Below are positions 1 to 7,441 of a stretch of DNA of 15,520 bases, one piece after another (positions within the stretch are counted from its first letter, which is position 1; each line of letters begins with the position of its first letter). Source of the stretch: Candidatus Shapirobacteria bacterium UBA1420 (GTDB taxonomy: Bacteria; Patescibacteriota; Microgenomatia; UBA12405); assembly GCA_002304845.1 (NCBI GenBank), contig DBPM01000028.1, positions 6,043 to 21,562 on the forward strand, written 5' to 3'. The notes below the pieces were generated by a model that was given only the letters and a program-made list of their open reading frames with translations, was not told the origin of the DNA and made no database searches. Made by a program: the position numbers and the translations under genes.

Positions 1-453
1 CGTGAAGATGCTCCCATGGCTGAGATTCGCGCCGCTGCTGCCGATGCCAATATTTTAGACTTTATCGAAAAATTACCTAAAAAATGGCAGACGGAAGTCG
101 GTGAAAGGGGAATTAAACTTAGTGGTGGTCAAAAACAACGTTTAGCCATCGCTCGGGCTCTTTTAGTCCAACCCAAGGTGTTGATTTTTGATGAAGCCAC
201 CAGTAATCTGGACTCCGCTTCCGAGCGTAAAATTCAGCAAGCTCTTAAAAACGCTTCCAAAAATCGCACTGTTATTATTATTGCTCATCGTTTTTCTACC
301 ATTCGCAACGCCGATAAAATTGTCGTCCTCAGTAATGGTTCTATTGTTGAAATCGGCAAACATCGAGAACTGCTTCAACAAGGCGGTCTCTACAAAACCC
401 TCTGGACCCTCCAATCCAAAGGCAAACTGATTGAACATGAAAGTCTATTATAG
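1..453 (+). CDS. ABC transporter, ATP-binding C-terminal part (5' end outside window)
   Basis: The reading frame is open from base 1, so the gene begins before the window; the first ATG at 16 is internal. What remains is the second half of an ABC ATPase domain: the signature LSGGQ (about nt 118-132), Walker B plus D-loop (VLIFDEATSNLD, nt 178-213) and the H-loop (IIAHRFST). The ending (NADKIVVLSNGSIVE, then GKHRELL and GLYKTLW) is typical of exporters that fuse a membrane domain to the ATPase (MsbA/MdlB/LmrA type), with the ATPase last. Such proteins export lipids, peptides or drugs as dimers in the inner membrane; the substrate cannot be told from this fragment. The gene ends in TAG and is followed by a weak hairpin. 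The family is certain; fusion to a membrane domain is inferred. Confidence 0.93.
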   Translation, partial: REDAPMAEIRAAAADANILDFIEKLPKKWQTEVGERGIKLSGGQKQRLAIARALLVQPKVLIFDEATSNLDSASERKIQQALKNASKNRTVIIIAHRFSTIRNADKIVVLSNGSIVEIGKHRELLQQGGLYKTLWTLQSKGKLIEHESLL

Positions 454-484
454 AGAATCAGACTATACTAAATCTGATAATTCT
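454..484 (+). terminator. possible weak terminator hairpin after the ABC gene
   Basis: AGAATCAGA at 454-462 pairs with TCTGAT-aa-TTCT at 473-484, with two unpaired bases on the 3' side and a 10-nt loop, directly after the stop codon. The following sequence is only moderately T-rich (gtttg), so this is a poor intrinsic terminator. The 3' arm also contains GATAAT (476-481), which could instead be a -10 box for the next gene. Confidence 0.3.
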
Positions 485-521
485 GTTTGCTAGAAAATCA
501 AATTAATCCTTGAGAGGCAAA

Positions 522-818
522 ATGAAAAATAATATTAAAACAATTTTGTTATTGATTATTTTTACTGTTTTGTTGATTGTTACTGGGTATTTTGCTCAGC
601 AGATACACCATGGCATAGTAATTTTCATTTTCGTCTTTCTGTTAGGTATAGGTCTGTTAACTAAAATGCATTCAATAGAGGTAATGTATCTTTGTAAAAG
701 TTGCGGCAGAGAATTTAAAATATCTCTCTTACAAGATTTACTATCGCTTCATAACGTGAATAAAAAATATTTGAAATGCCCACATTGTCATCAAAGAAAT
801 TGGCATAAAGAGGTATAG
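522..818 (+). CDS. small membrane protein with C-terminal zinc ribbon, unknown function
   Basis: 98 residues. I chose ATG 522 because GAGAGG (512-517) is well placed as a ribosome-binding site; a TTG at 510 would put that site inside the gene. Two hydrophobic segments (about residues 6-24 and 31-47) form a helical hairpin. They are followed by a soluble tail with two CxxC knuckles (CKSCG, C58/C61; CPHCH, C86/C89), a plausible zinc ribbon. The order suggests a membrane-anchored protein with its zinc ribbon in the cytoplasm, but topology was not computed. I do not recognise a family. It stands between an ABC exporter gene and a degraded acetyltransferase, so context gives no role. It is one of the few genes here with a clear Shine-Dalgarno site. 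Confidence 0.8.
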   Translation: MKNNIKTILLLIIFTVLLIVTGYFAQQIHHGIVIFIFVFLLGIGLLTKMHSIEVMYLCKSCGREFKISLLQDLLSLHNVNKKYLKCPHCHQRNWHKEV

Positions 819-903
819 TATTCGAAAAGTTTTTGTCTCGACAATTCATCCCCATTTTTACCTGCGTTCCATATTTTATAATAAGATCTACATCGTTGAA
901 TAA

Positions 904-1062
904 AACCCAAAGTCAATCAATATTTCTGCTTGTTTTTCCTCAAACAAAATTGCTCAACATCTCTACCAGTCACTTGGTTTCATTGAATATGGTCGTCTAC
1001 CCAAGGGCCTATTTTATCAAGACCAATTCATTGACGAAATTCTGATGTACAAAACCGTCTGA
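904..1062 (+). pseudogene. GNAT acetyltransferase remnant (C-terminal end only)
   Basis: The frame 904-1062 has no start but translates to a recognisable end of a GNAT N-acetyltransferase: SSNKIAQHLYQSLGF, followed by IEYGRLP and, near the end, FIDEILMYKTV before TGA. The pattern N-x-x-A-x-x-L-Y-x-x-x-G-F-x-E-x-G, then D-E-x-x-M, is the classic acetyl-CoA-binding and C-terminal strand region of that superfamily. A TAA at 901-903 interrupts the frame, and the sequence before it (KIYIVE) no longer shows the N-terminal half. I read this as a decayed gene. An ATG-started ORF over 833-1045 is in a different frame and lacks the GNAT motifs, so I did not call it. Confidence 0.6.
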
Positions 1063-1076
1063 TTGTCTTGTCATTA

Positions 1077-1277
1077 TTAATCAAACTTCCCTTTAGCCTG
1101 ATCAAGCATTTTTTGGGTCGGAATAAACGGAGAATGGCCATGATAAGTCTCTTTTGTTGGACATGTAAACCCTCTTTCTATATTTGGCTGCCATCTTTCC
1201 CTGTTTATTAAACTATGAACAATACGTGCTTTCTTCTCTTCAGATAATGTGATTAACTTTCTCTCTCTCTCTCTCAT
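1077..1277 (-). CDS. doubtful small ORF, hypothetical protein
   Basis: 66 codons with an ATG at 1277. The product is basic at the start (MRERERKL, encoded by the CT dinucleotide run on the other strand) and has a middle part with RERWQPNIERGF, CPTKETYHG and a C-terminal MLDQAKGKF. I recognise no family. There is no Shine-Dalgarno site and no clear promoter; the only -10-like TATGAT lies 12 nt upstream of the ATG. It sits in a sparse region next to a pseudogene, so it could be a real short gene, a remnant or chance. Confidence 0.3.
   Translation of the reverse strand: MRERERKLITLSEEKKARIVHSLINRERWQPNIERGFTCPTKETYHGHSPFIPTQKMLDQAKGKFD
1261..1275. repeat. CT dinucleotide run
   Basis: An uninterrupted (CT)7-C tract. 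It encodes the Arg-Glu start of the doubtful minus-strand ORF. Such a run could slip in replication and change that frame. Otherwise I see no function. Confidence 0.7.
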
Positions 1278-1343
1278 ATAAGTAAGTTTATCATAATTCT
1301 AAAATAAAATCAGTCTTATCTTCACATTTTTCCCTATCTCTTC

Positions 1344-3659
1344 ATGTTAAAATATCGCATGGACAAGAGTTATTCTTCAGCCAACGAAGAACAAATTTAT
1401 TCCCTTTGGGAAAAATCCGGCGCCTTCACTCCCAAAATCGACAAAAATAAAAAACCTTTTTCCATTATTTTGCCTCTACCCAATGCCAACAACCCCATGC
1501 ACATGGGTCACGCTCTTTTCACCGTCCAAGACATTCTCATCCGTTATCATCGTATGTTGGGTGATCCCACTTTATGGCTTCCGGGCGGGGACCATGCCGG
1601 CATCGAAACTCAATTTGTTTACGAAAAAGAATTACAAAAACAAGGTCACAGTCGTTTTGATTTTGATCGCCAAACTCTTTACCAACAGATTTGGGATTTT
1701 GTCGAAAAAAACCGCACTTTAAACCAATTTCAAATGAAAAAATTGGGTTATTCTCTCGACTGGAGTCGCTATCATTATTCCCTCGAACCTCAAATTTTGG
1801 ACAACGTCCGCGCCACTTTCAAAAAATTACACGCTGACGGTTTAATCTATCGTGACGAAAAAATTGTCAACTATTGCACCCACTGTGGCACCGCCTTTTC
1901 TAATCTCGAAGTTGAACATAAAACTGTTGCTTCTCACTTGTGGTACATCAAATATGGTCCTTTGACTGTGGCCACCACTCGTCCCGAAACCATGCTTGGT
2001 GACACTGCCGTTGCTGTTAATCCCGCCGACAAACGCTATCAACATTTAATCGGCACCACTGTCACTTTGCCTCTAGTCAATCGAGAAATTCCGGTCATAG
2101 GGGATAAATCTATCAGTCTGGAGTTTGGCACCGGCGCCGTCAAAGTCACTCCCGCCCATTCACCCGAGGATTACGATATGGCCAAAACTCATCAGCTCGA
2201 CTTTATCCGTATCTTTGATTATGACGGTAAATCCAACCAAAATGTTCCCCAAAAATATCAAGGCTTCTATCCCAAACAACTTCGTGATCAAGTTGTTGCC
2301 GATTTAGACACAGCTGGATTTCTAGAAAAAACCGAAGACTATACCCACGAGGTCGGTCATTGTTATCGTTGCGGTCGCCCCATCGAACCCATTACTGCGC
2401 CTCAGTGGTATCTCAAAATTGATAAATTAGCCCAGCCCGCCATTCAGGCCGCCAAAGAGGGTAAAGTTAAATTTTTCCCTCTTCGTTTCAAAAAAGCCTA
2501 TCTCGACTGGATGGAAAATATTCGTGACTGGAATATTTCCCGACAAATTGTCTGGGGTCCCCAAATTCCTGCTTGGTATTGTCTCGACTGTAATCCTCAA
2601 ATCAAACTTAATTTTTTGGATAAAAACAAAAACTTAATCAGTGGTGTTTATGCCGATCTCAAGGATAAATATTCTTTTGACGACATCAAATCCGGTCTTC
2701 AATCTCTACTGGCTCCCATCGATGCTAAATATCTTGTCGATCTCCCCACCGGTGAGACCTGTCCTCATTGTCACGGTCATCATCTTCTCCAGGAAACCGA
2801 TACCTTTGACACTTGGTTTCTGAGTGGTCAATGGCCTCTCTCGACTCTCGGTTTTAATGTGGTCGATCCCAAAAATTCCAGTGAAGACTTCCATTATTTT
2901 TACCCCACCTCTGTTATGGATACCATGTGGGACATTCTCTTTTTCTGGGTGGCCCGAATGATTATGTTCGGTCTCTATTTAACCAAAGAAGTGCCCTTTA
3001 AATTGGTCCACCTTCATTCCCGTGTTGTCGATGCCAAAGGTCAAAAAATGTCTAAAAGTAAAGGTAATGTTATCGATCCTCTGGTCATGTCGGAAAAATA
3101 TGGCGCTGATGCTCTCCGCATGTCTTTAGTTTACGGTATTGCCCCGGCCAGCGATTTTGTCGTGTCCGAAGATAAAATCCGTGCCCAACGCAATTTCGTC
3201 AACAAAATCTGGAACGCCTCCCGTTTCGTACTGATGCTCATCGACAAATTCAAAGAAACTGATCCTTCACTAAAACTTGCCCCCTTTTCTCAAAGGGGGA
3301 TCCCGCTTCAGCGGGAGGGGGATTTCTCTCCCTCCGACCTCTCTATCCTCACCTCCTTAAACAACATCATCGACTCCACCAATCGTGACCTTGGTCGTTA
3401 TCATTTTGGTCAAGCCAGTGAAAATCTCTATCAATTTTTCTGGCACGATTTTTGTGATGTTTACATTGAAGATGCTAAAAATCGTGGCCCCGAAGTCGTC
3501 CCGGTTTTGCTGACTGTTTTAATTAACTCTCTTAAGCTTTTACATCCCTTTATTCCCTTTGTCACCGAATCAATTTACCAAATCCTTAGGGAAAATATCC
3601 AACTCGACGAAGATCAACTTATCACTTCCTCTTGGCCACAACCAATCAAATTTGGTTAG
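1344..3659 (+). CDS. valS: valyl-tRNA synthetase
   Basis: Class I synthetase that charges tRNA-Val in the cytoplasm. Seen: HMGH (residues 53-56, the HIGH motif), editing-domain signature TTRPETMLGDTAVAVNP, CxxC knuckles typical of the family (CTHCG, CYRCG, CLDCN, CPHCH), DTWFLSGQWP, WDILFFWVARM and KMSKS (568-572). At 771 residues it is shorter than the common 880-950; it stops after SSWPQP and lacks the C-terminal coiled-coil arm. The start is uncertain. ATG 1344 gives MLKYR; ATG 1359 gives MDKSYSS, which fits the family better and lies 5 nt after an extended -10 box, so it may be a leaderless start. Residues 646-664 come from a palindromic repeat inserted in frame. The stop overlaps the convergent gene's stop by 4 bp. 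Confidence 0.97.
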   Translation: MLKYRMDKSYSSANEEQIYSLWEKSGAFTPKIDKNKKPFSIILPLPNANNPMHMGHALFTVQDILIRYHRMLGDPTLWLPGGDHAGIETQFVYEKELQKQGHSRFDFDRQTLYQQIWDFVEKNRTLNQFQMKKLGYSLDWSRYHYSLEPQILDNVRATFKKLHADGLIYRDEKIVNYCTHCGTAFSNLEVEHKTVASHLWYIKYGPLTVATTRPETMLGDTAVAVNPADKRYQHLIGTTVTLPLVNREIPVIGDKSISLEFGTGAVKVTPAHSPEDYDMAKTHQLDFIRIFDYDGKSNQNVPQKYQGFYPKQLRDQVVADLDTAGFLEKTEDYTHEVGHCYRCGRPIEPITAPQWYLKIDKLAQPAIQAAKEGKVKFFPLRFKKAYLDWMENIRDWNISRQIVWGPQIPAWYCLDCNPQIKLNFLDKNKNLISGVYADLKDKYSFDDIKSGLQSLLAPIDAKYLVDLPTGETCPHCHGHHLLQETDTFDTWFLSGQWPLSTLGFNVVDPKNSSEDFHYFYPTSVMDTMWDILFFWVARMIMFGLYLTKEVPFKLVHLHSRVVDAKGQKMSKSKGNVIDPLVMSEKYGADALRMSLVYGIAPASDFVVSEDKIRAQRNFVNKIWNASRFVLMLIDKFKETDPSLKLAPFSQRGIPLQREGDFSPSDLSILTSLNNIIDSTNRDLGRYHFGQASENLYQFFWHDFCDVYIEDAKNRGPEVVPVLLTVLINSLKLLHPFIPFVTESIYQILRENIQLDEDQLITSSWPQPIKFG
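1345..1353 (+). promoter_or_regulatory. extended -10 box, predicted leaderless start for valS
   Basis: TGTTAAAAT (TGn + TAAAAT, hexamer 1348-1353) ends 5 nt before ATG 1359, which would put the transcription start at or next to that ATG. No good -35 box at normal spacing: TTCACA at 1321-1326 is too far away. The same -10-to-ATG spacing recurs at four other genes in the window. Confidence 0.5.
3280..3334 (+). repeat. composite palindromic element, copy 1, in frame inside valS
   Basis: Three hairpins in a row: CCCCCTTT/AAAGGGGG (3280-3299), TCCCGC/GCGGGA (3301-3316), and an imperfect 9-bp stem (GGAGGGGGA with TCTCCCTCC) ending at 3334. Layout and sequence match copies at 12987-13038 and 10547-10592. 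It keeps the valS frame and encodes a Pro/Ser/Arg/Gly-rich loop between the catalytic core and the helical anticodon-binding domain. Confidence 0.8.
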
Positions 3660-4408
3660 ATTGAGGGATCTATTGACCTCTTACCTCTACTTAGTGGGGG
3701 CCATTCAGGTGATTCATTAAATCTAGGGCAGTCCCTACAATTCATCCTTGGATCTTTTACATCAATTACTTCTTTACCATTTGGCCCTCTCCTAAATTGC
3801 ACTGACCTTTTCAGAAATTCTGTGTCCAAACAACTCCGATAGCGAATAGTTTTTCTGGGCCACATTGTACAGTTATATTTGTCACCTGTGCTTAACAAAG
3901 TTACCAAACTCTCTAAACGAGGAACATTTACTATGTCCGTTTTACCACAGATAGCTCGTATTGAATGTTGCTTTTCTACGAGTGTTGGTATATGTATCAA
4001 ATCCAGATATGGCATTTTTTCGAACGCCTTACGAGTTAATGGTATTTCTCTGTATTGTTTCTTTATGCCTATCTTTCTATAACATTTATTACAACTCATC
4101 TCAGGATCTTTTATCTCAATTATTTCTTTACCCCCTGATCCCTTCTTAAATATTACCGACTTTTTAAAAGATGGTATATCTAACTCATTCAACAATATAC
4201 TTCCTCGTCTATCAAAAGCTGTACAGAAATTTCCCAATTTGTCGATTGAATCCCAAAAATCATCACCTATCTCACTTGTTGTCATCTCCATTAAATTTGA
4301 CCTACCGCAAGCAACCCGGATTTCTGCACCTTGACTGAACACACCTAAATATGGCATCTGGTCCACCGCCCTTCCTGTTAATCCTATTTCCTCGATTTGG
4401 TTTCCCAT
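3656..4408 (-). CDS. unrecognised protein made of two copies of a Cys-containing domain
   Basis: 250 residues in two tandem repeats. Repeat A is about 7-109 and repeat B about 121-227. They share EI-x-LT-x(3)-A-x(3)-MPYL, a single CG (C34/C154), a second Cys (C62/C180), F-K-(K/R)-S-V-x-F-(K/R)(K/R)G, G-K-E-(I/V)-I-(E/D)-(I/V)-K-DP, and a closing CxxC (C106/C109; C224/C227). The distance from the second Cys to the CxxC is 44 in both copies. Four Cys per repeat suggest a zinc or Fe-S site; repeat B has an extra C193. A short basic tail follows. No signal peptide or membrane segment is seen. I do not recognise the family. Its start lies 5 nt after TGCTATAAT, so the mRNA is probably leaderless. 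The 3' end overlaps valS tail to tail. Confidence 0.8.
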   Translation of the reverse strand: MGNQIEEIGLTGRAVDQMPYLGVFSQGAEIRVACGRSNLMEMTTSEIGDDFWDSIDKLGNFCTAFDRRGSILLNELDIPSFKKSVIFKKGSGGKEIIEIKDPEMSCNKCYRKIGIKKQYREIPLTRKAFEKMPYLDLIHIPTLVEKQHSIRAICGKTDIVNVPRLESLVTLLSTGDKYNCTMWPRKTIRYRSCLDTEFLKRSVQFRRGPNGKEVIDVKDPRMNCRDCPRFNESPEWPPLSRGKRSIDPSI

Positions 4409-4413
4409 GGCGG

Positions 4414-4422
4414 ATTATAGCA
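4414..4422 (-). promoter_or_regulatory. extended -10 box, predicted leaderless start of the duplicated-Cys gene
   Basis: On the minus strand TGCTATAAT (hexamer at 4419-4414) is a perfect extended -10, followed by 5 nt and the ATG at 4408. RNA polymerase would start at about the A of the ATG, leaving no room for a ribosome-binding site. Confidence 0.65.
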
Positions 4423-4427
4423 CATGA

Positions 4428-4979
4428 TTATTTTTGGATTCTGGCCAACTCCGGTATCACTGCCTCAAAAATAGTCGAGTCATCTTTGATTTCAAACACC
4501 AACCCTTGATATTTTTTAACAATCTTTTCATATTTTTCCCGATTTTTATTTTCCTCTGCCGCCAACTCCAGTCTTTGAGTAATTTTTGCTTCACTATCAC
4601 CTCGGGCTCTCATTCTACTTTTTAACATCTCAAAATTCTCTGCCGTCACCACTAAAAGTACCGGTAAAAAATCCGGATTTTTTTGCAAAAATTCTTCCAA
4701 ACTTTCTTGGGTAATCGCCAAACTTATTGGCGCTTTGGTTAAATCTTTTTTATGCCAGCCATAATTAAATCCACCATACTTTAGGGTAAAAAAGAAATCA
4801 TTTTTCTGTTTCTCAAACTCAGTCGCACTCAAGGAAATTAATTTTTTCGGATTTTCCCCGGGCCTCAATTCTCGGTCAGTATATTTTGGAATCTGGAAGC
4901 TTAGACCTCTTTTTTGCAGCTCCTCTTCCAAAAAACTTTTACCCACTCCTGACGTCCCGGCAATAACAATATTTTTCAT
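4428..4979 (-). CDS. guanylate kinase-like nucleotide kinase
   Basis: 183 residues, close to the usual length of guanylate kinase, which transfers phosphate from ATP to GMP. Seen: P-loop GTSGVGKS (8-15), then KYTDRELRPGE, matching the GMP-binding T-T-R-x-x-R-x-G-E stretch but with Asp in place of an Arg-containing pair; LSATEFEK and FFFTLKYGGFNYG, matching the F-x-E-x-x-x-x-x-x-x-x-Y-G region; and RMRARGDSEAKITQRL, the lid-like R-x-R-G-x-x(x) region. Divergence in the GMP site means the true substrate could be another nucleotide, so I leave the symbol empty. The ATG at 4979 has no Shine-Dalgarno site. It is divergent from the oxidoreductase gene at 5049. Confidence 0.85.
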   Translation of the reverse strand: MKNIVIAGTSGVGKSFLEEELQKRGLSFQIPKYTDRELRPGENPKKLISLSATEFEKQKNDFFFTLKYGGFNYGWHKKDLTKAPISLAITQESLEEFLQKNPDFLPVLLVVTAENFEMLKSRMRARGDSEAKITQRLELAAEENKNREKYEKIVKKYQGLVFEIKDDSTIFEAVIPELARIQK

Positions 4980-4994
4980 TTACAAAACAAACAA

Positions 4995-5024
4995 TTAACC
5001 AGTTTTCATATTATATGATATACT
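4995..5024 (+). promoter_or_regulatory. possible promoter of the oxidoreductase-glycosidase cassette
   Basis: TTAACC (4995-5000), 18-nt spacer, TATACT (5019-5024), about 25 nt before ATG 5049. Moderate match only; TATGAT at 5014-5019 is an alternative -10. Confidence 0.35.
5010..5015 (-). promoter_or_regulatory. -10 box for the guanylate kinase-like gene
   Basis: TATAAT on the minus strand, 30 nt before the ATG at 4979, giving a leader of about 23 nt. No convincing -35. It overlaps the divergent promoter region of the plus-strand cassette. Confidence 0.4.
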
Positions 5025-5048
5025 CCAAACGAATATTTGATTCACAAT

Positions 5049-6197
5049 ATGAATACAGAAAAAGTAGACATAGGTATAGTAGGAAGTGGTTTCATTGCTC
5101 ATGGATTAGGACTCTCCCTTCAAGAACATCCCAGATACAACTTATCAAAAATACTTACACGCAGGAAAATTAGCGACATAAAACCCTTGAGTATAGATAA
5201 AGAAAAATATACTAATTCCTTAGACGAATTAATTAATAATTCAAAATTAATTATTGAGTGCACAGGTGATCCCATTTATGCTACCGATGTTATTAAAAAA
5301 ATCTTGGACGAACAAATCCCTGTGGTTACAATGGATTCAGAGCTACAGATAACTTCTGGTTCATGGTTATCAAGAAAAGGTTTAATATCAGAAGCGGAAG
5401 GTGACCAACCCGGTTCTATTGCGGTACTTTATGAAGACGCTCTCAGTATGGGATTTAACCCATTGGTATTAGGTAACATAAAAGGTTTTCTAAATCACAA
5501 CCCCACTAAAGAGGATATGAATTTTTGGAGCAAAAAAAATGGTATTTCCTTAGCACAAGTAACATCATTTACAGACGGAACAAAGATTCAAGTAGAACAA
5601 GTATTAGTAGCTAATGGACTGGGGGCTGAAATTACCACCAGAGGCATGGTAGGTACCGTTTGTGACAATTATCAGGATGGGGCCAAACAGTTGGCTGAAA
5701 CAGCAGACAAATCGAATATTGTCATAAGTGACTATGTTCTGTCTCCAAAATCACCCGCAGGTGTATTTATAGCTGCTAAACACCAGGAACTACAATCATC
5801 TTATCTTAAGTATTACAAAATGGGAGATGGTCCATATTATGTTCTTACAAGACCATTTCACTTATGTCATTTAGAAGTTTTAAAAACTGTTAATAGAATA
5901 TTGAATTCTAAAAATGTACTTCTAGATAACAGTTTAAATCCTAGATTTAGTGTTGCTACCGTTTCTAAACGACTAATCAAAAAGGGAGAAGTTTTAAAAA
6001 GAGGTATTGGTAGTTTTGATGTTAGAGGTGAGGCTATTAAAATATCTGAATTTCCCTCTCATGTTCCAATAGGACTTATTTTTGATGTTATTACAAAAAG
6101 AGATATTGAGCCTGGTGAAATTATCTCTTTTGATGATATTGAGATTCCAGAAAGCACTGCTTTAATAGCATGGAAAGAGACAATATTAAACAAATAA
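5049..6197 (+). CDS. COG4091-type NAD(P)-dependent oxidoreductase with C-terminal SAF domain
   Basis: 382 residues from ATG 5049; a TTG at 5037 would add four. The N-terminus is a Rossmann fold (GIVGSGFIAHG, about 9-19), resembling homoserine dehydrogenase. The middle has marks I know from the COG4091 group: DGTKIQVEQ...ANGLG, PKSPAGVF, YYKMGDGPYYVL, RPFHLCHLE. The last 80 residues are a SAF domain (KRLIKKGEVLKRG, then DIEPGEIISFDDI), a sugar-acid-binding fold shared with sialate synthases and altronate dehydratases. Known members act on homoserine-like or sugar-acid substrates; the exact reaction cannot be read here. The end overlaps the next gene by 28 bp, so they are surely cotranscribed. 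It is AT-richer, with more A/T-ending codons than valS or groEL, which hints at transfer. Confidence 0.85.
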   Translation: MNTEKVDIGIVGSGFIAHGLGLSLQEHPRYNLSKILTRRKISDIKPLSIDKEKYTNSLDELINNSKLIIECTGDPIYATDVIKKILDEQIPVVTMDSELQITSGSWLSRKGLISEAEGDQPGSIAVLYEDALSMGFNPLVLGNIKGFLNHNPTKEDMNFWSKKNGISLAQVTSFTDGTKIQVEQVLVANGLGAEITTRGMVGTVCDNYQDGAKQLAETADKSNIVISDYVLSPKSPAGVFIAAKHQELQSSYLKYYKMGDGPYYVLTRPFHLCHLEVLKTVNRILNSKNVLLDNSLNPRFSVATVSKRLIKKGEVLKRGIGSFDVRGEAIKISEFPSHVPIGLIFDVITKRDIEPGEIISFDDIEIPESTALIAWKETILNK

Positions 6198-7435
6198 AAT
6201 TACAAAATAATCTGTCACATTTTTTATGTGATACTTGGTGGTATGGGTTAACTAACCGGATTAATAATCGTACTTTTGAAAGTATGGTAAAAATTCGTAA
6301 AGAACAAAAATTTGACGCTATACAAACTGTAATTGGTGTTCCACCTGAAATTGGTTTATATAATGAAAATGCCAAGTATGGTTTTGGTGCTGCATGGGAT
6401 AAAAACGGAAATATCAACAATGACTATATCAAATCATCTCAAAATAGGGTTAAAATACTTAACAACTATGGATTTACAACCATATTATATGGAGCCTGGG
6501 GTTATCAAATAGAATGGTTAGGTCTCGAAAAAATGAAAAAATGGTGGAAAGAAATTGTTAGCAACTTCAATGAATTTAACGTTTATTACTGCTTGGTAGG
6601 AGAAAGTAATTTATCGATAGGTAGAGAAAAAGAGCTTTTACCTAATAAAACTAGTGACAATCTTGTGACTTCCAGAATCAAAAACATTATGCCTTCAAAA
6701 TTATCATCTCTTACAAGACATTTAAAAAATACATTACTTTCTCGTCAGGCGGATAAGCTAAAGATAGACCGGATAAAAAAGTGGAGTGAAGTCGTTAATT
6801 ATGTTTCTCAAATAACTGACAAACCACTCTTTATACATACTCTACCTAAGGAAACTAGCGAAGAGGTTGTCACGAATCCTAATCTTCTTTCTGCGGTTAC
6901 GGTACAAACTGGACATGACGCTCTTTCTAGAAATGATTTGTGGAAGTTACCCTTGAAATCTAGACAATTGTACCCCAAAAAACCTTTTATAAATTTGGAA
7001 CCCTGGTACGAGGGTATCTTAAATAATTTTGACCAAAATGATCAACTTTATGCTGCCTGGGTAAGTTTAATGTCTGGATCACATTCACTTTGTTATGGGG
7101 CTCACGGCCTTTGGAATTTAGGTGATGGTACCTTTCTCTCTCACTGGGGTAAACAGACACTCACGGAGGCATTAGAACTTAGAACACCTTTTTTAATAGG
7201 CAAAAGTTTTGACCTTTTTAGAAAACATAATTTTTTTGATTTAGAACAAGTAGAAGTAGAAACTTATCAAGAAGAGTTAATCAAAATTACGAGATATTCC
7301 GGAAACTCATTTATATGTTATATACCAGAAATTAGGAATGCCACGGAAATTCCAAAAGGTAACATATTTGTACCAACTCAAGGGGAATATATTAAAAAAC
7401 GCCCTCGTTATGGCTCAGTCGTAATTCATAATTAG
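6170..7435 (+). CDS. DUF4038/GH140-like (apiosidase-type) TIM-barrel glycosidase
   Basis: 421 residues. The sequence follows the DUF4038 pattern: CDTWWYGL (20-27), QTVIGVPPE, YGAWGYQIEWLGLEKMKKWW (107-126), CLVGESN (141-147), TGHDALS, INLEPWYEG (274-282) and MSGSHSLCYGAHGLWN (301-316). E145 in GESN and E277/E281 in EPWYE are candidate acid/base and nucleophile residues. Characterised relatives (GH140) remove apiose from pectin side chains. Unlike those secreted enzymes, this one shows no signal peptide, so it likely acts in the cytoplasm on an imported or home-made sugar. It starts inside the preceding oxidoreductase gene (28-bp overlap) and lacks a clear ribosome site, suggesting coupled translation. 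It ends 6 bp before the convergent tyrS. Substrate unknown. Confidence 0.82.
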   Translation: MERDNIKQIKLQNNLSHFLCDTWWYGLTNRINNRTFESMVKIRKEQKFDAIQTVIGVPPEIGLYNENAKYGFGAAWDKNGNINNDYIKSSQNRVKILNNYGFTTILYGAWGYQIEWLGLEKMKKWWKEIVSNFNEFNVYYCLVGESNLSIGREKELLPNKTSDNLVTSRIKNIMPSKLSSLTRHLKNTLLSRQADKLKIDRIKKWSEVVNYVSQITDKPLFIHTLPKETSEEVVTNPNLLSAVTVQTGHDALSRNDLWKLPLKSRQLYPKKPFINLEPWYEGILNNFDQNDQLYAAWVSLMSGSHSLCYGAHGLWNLGDGTFLSHWGKQTLTEALELRTPFLIGKSFDLFRKHNFFDLEQVEVETYQEELIKITRYSGNSFICYIPEIRNATEIPKGNIFVPTQGEYIKKRPRYGSVVIHN

Positions 7436-7441
7436 TTACCT

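Noticed and set aside
833..1045. ATG-started plus-strand ORF of 70 codons
   Set aside because: It is out of frame with the GNAT remnant, which explains the same bases better; its product is low-complexity and unrecognised.
4995..5036. Operator or phage-like attachment site in the AT-rich divergent region
   Set aside because: Only short TATA-like repeats are seen; two divergent -10 boxes explain them.
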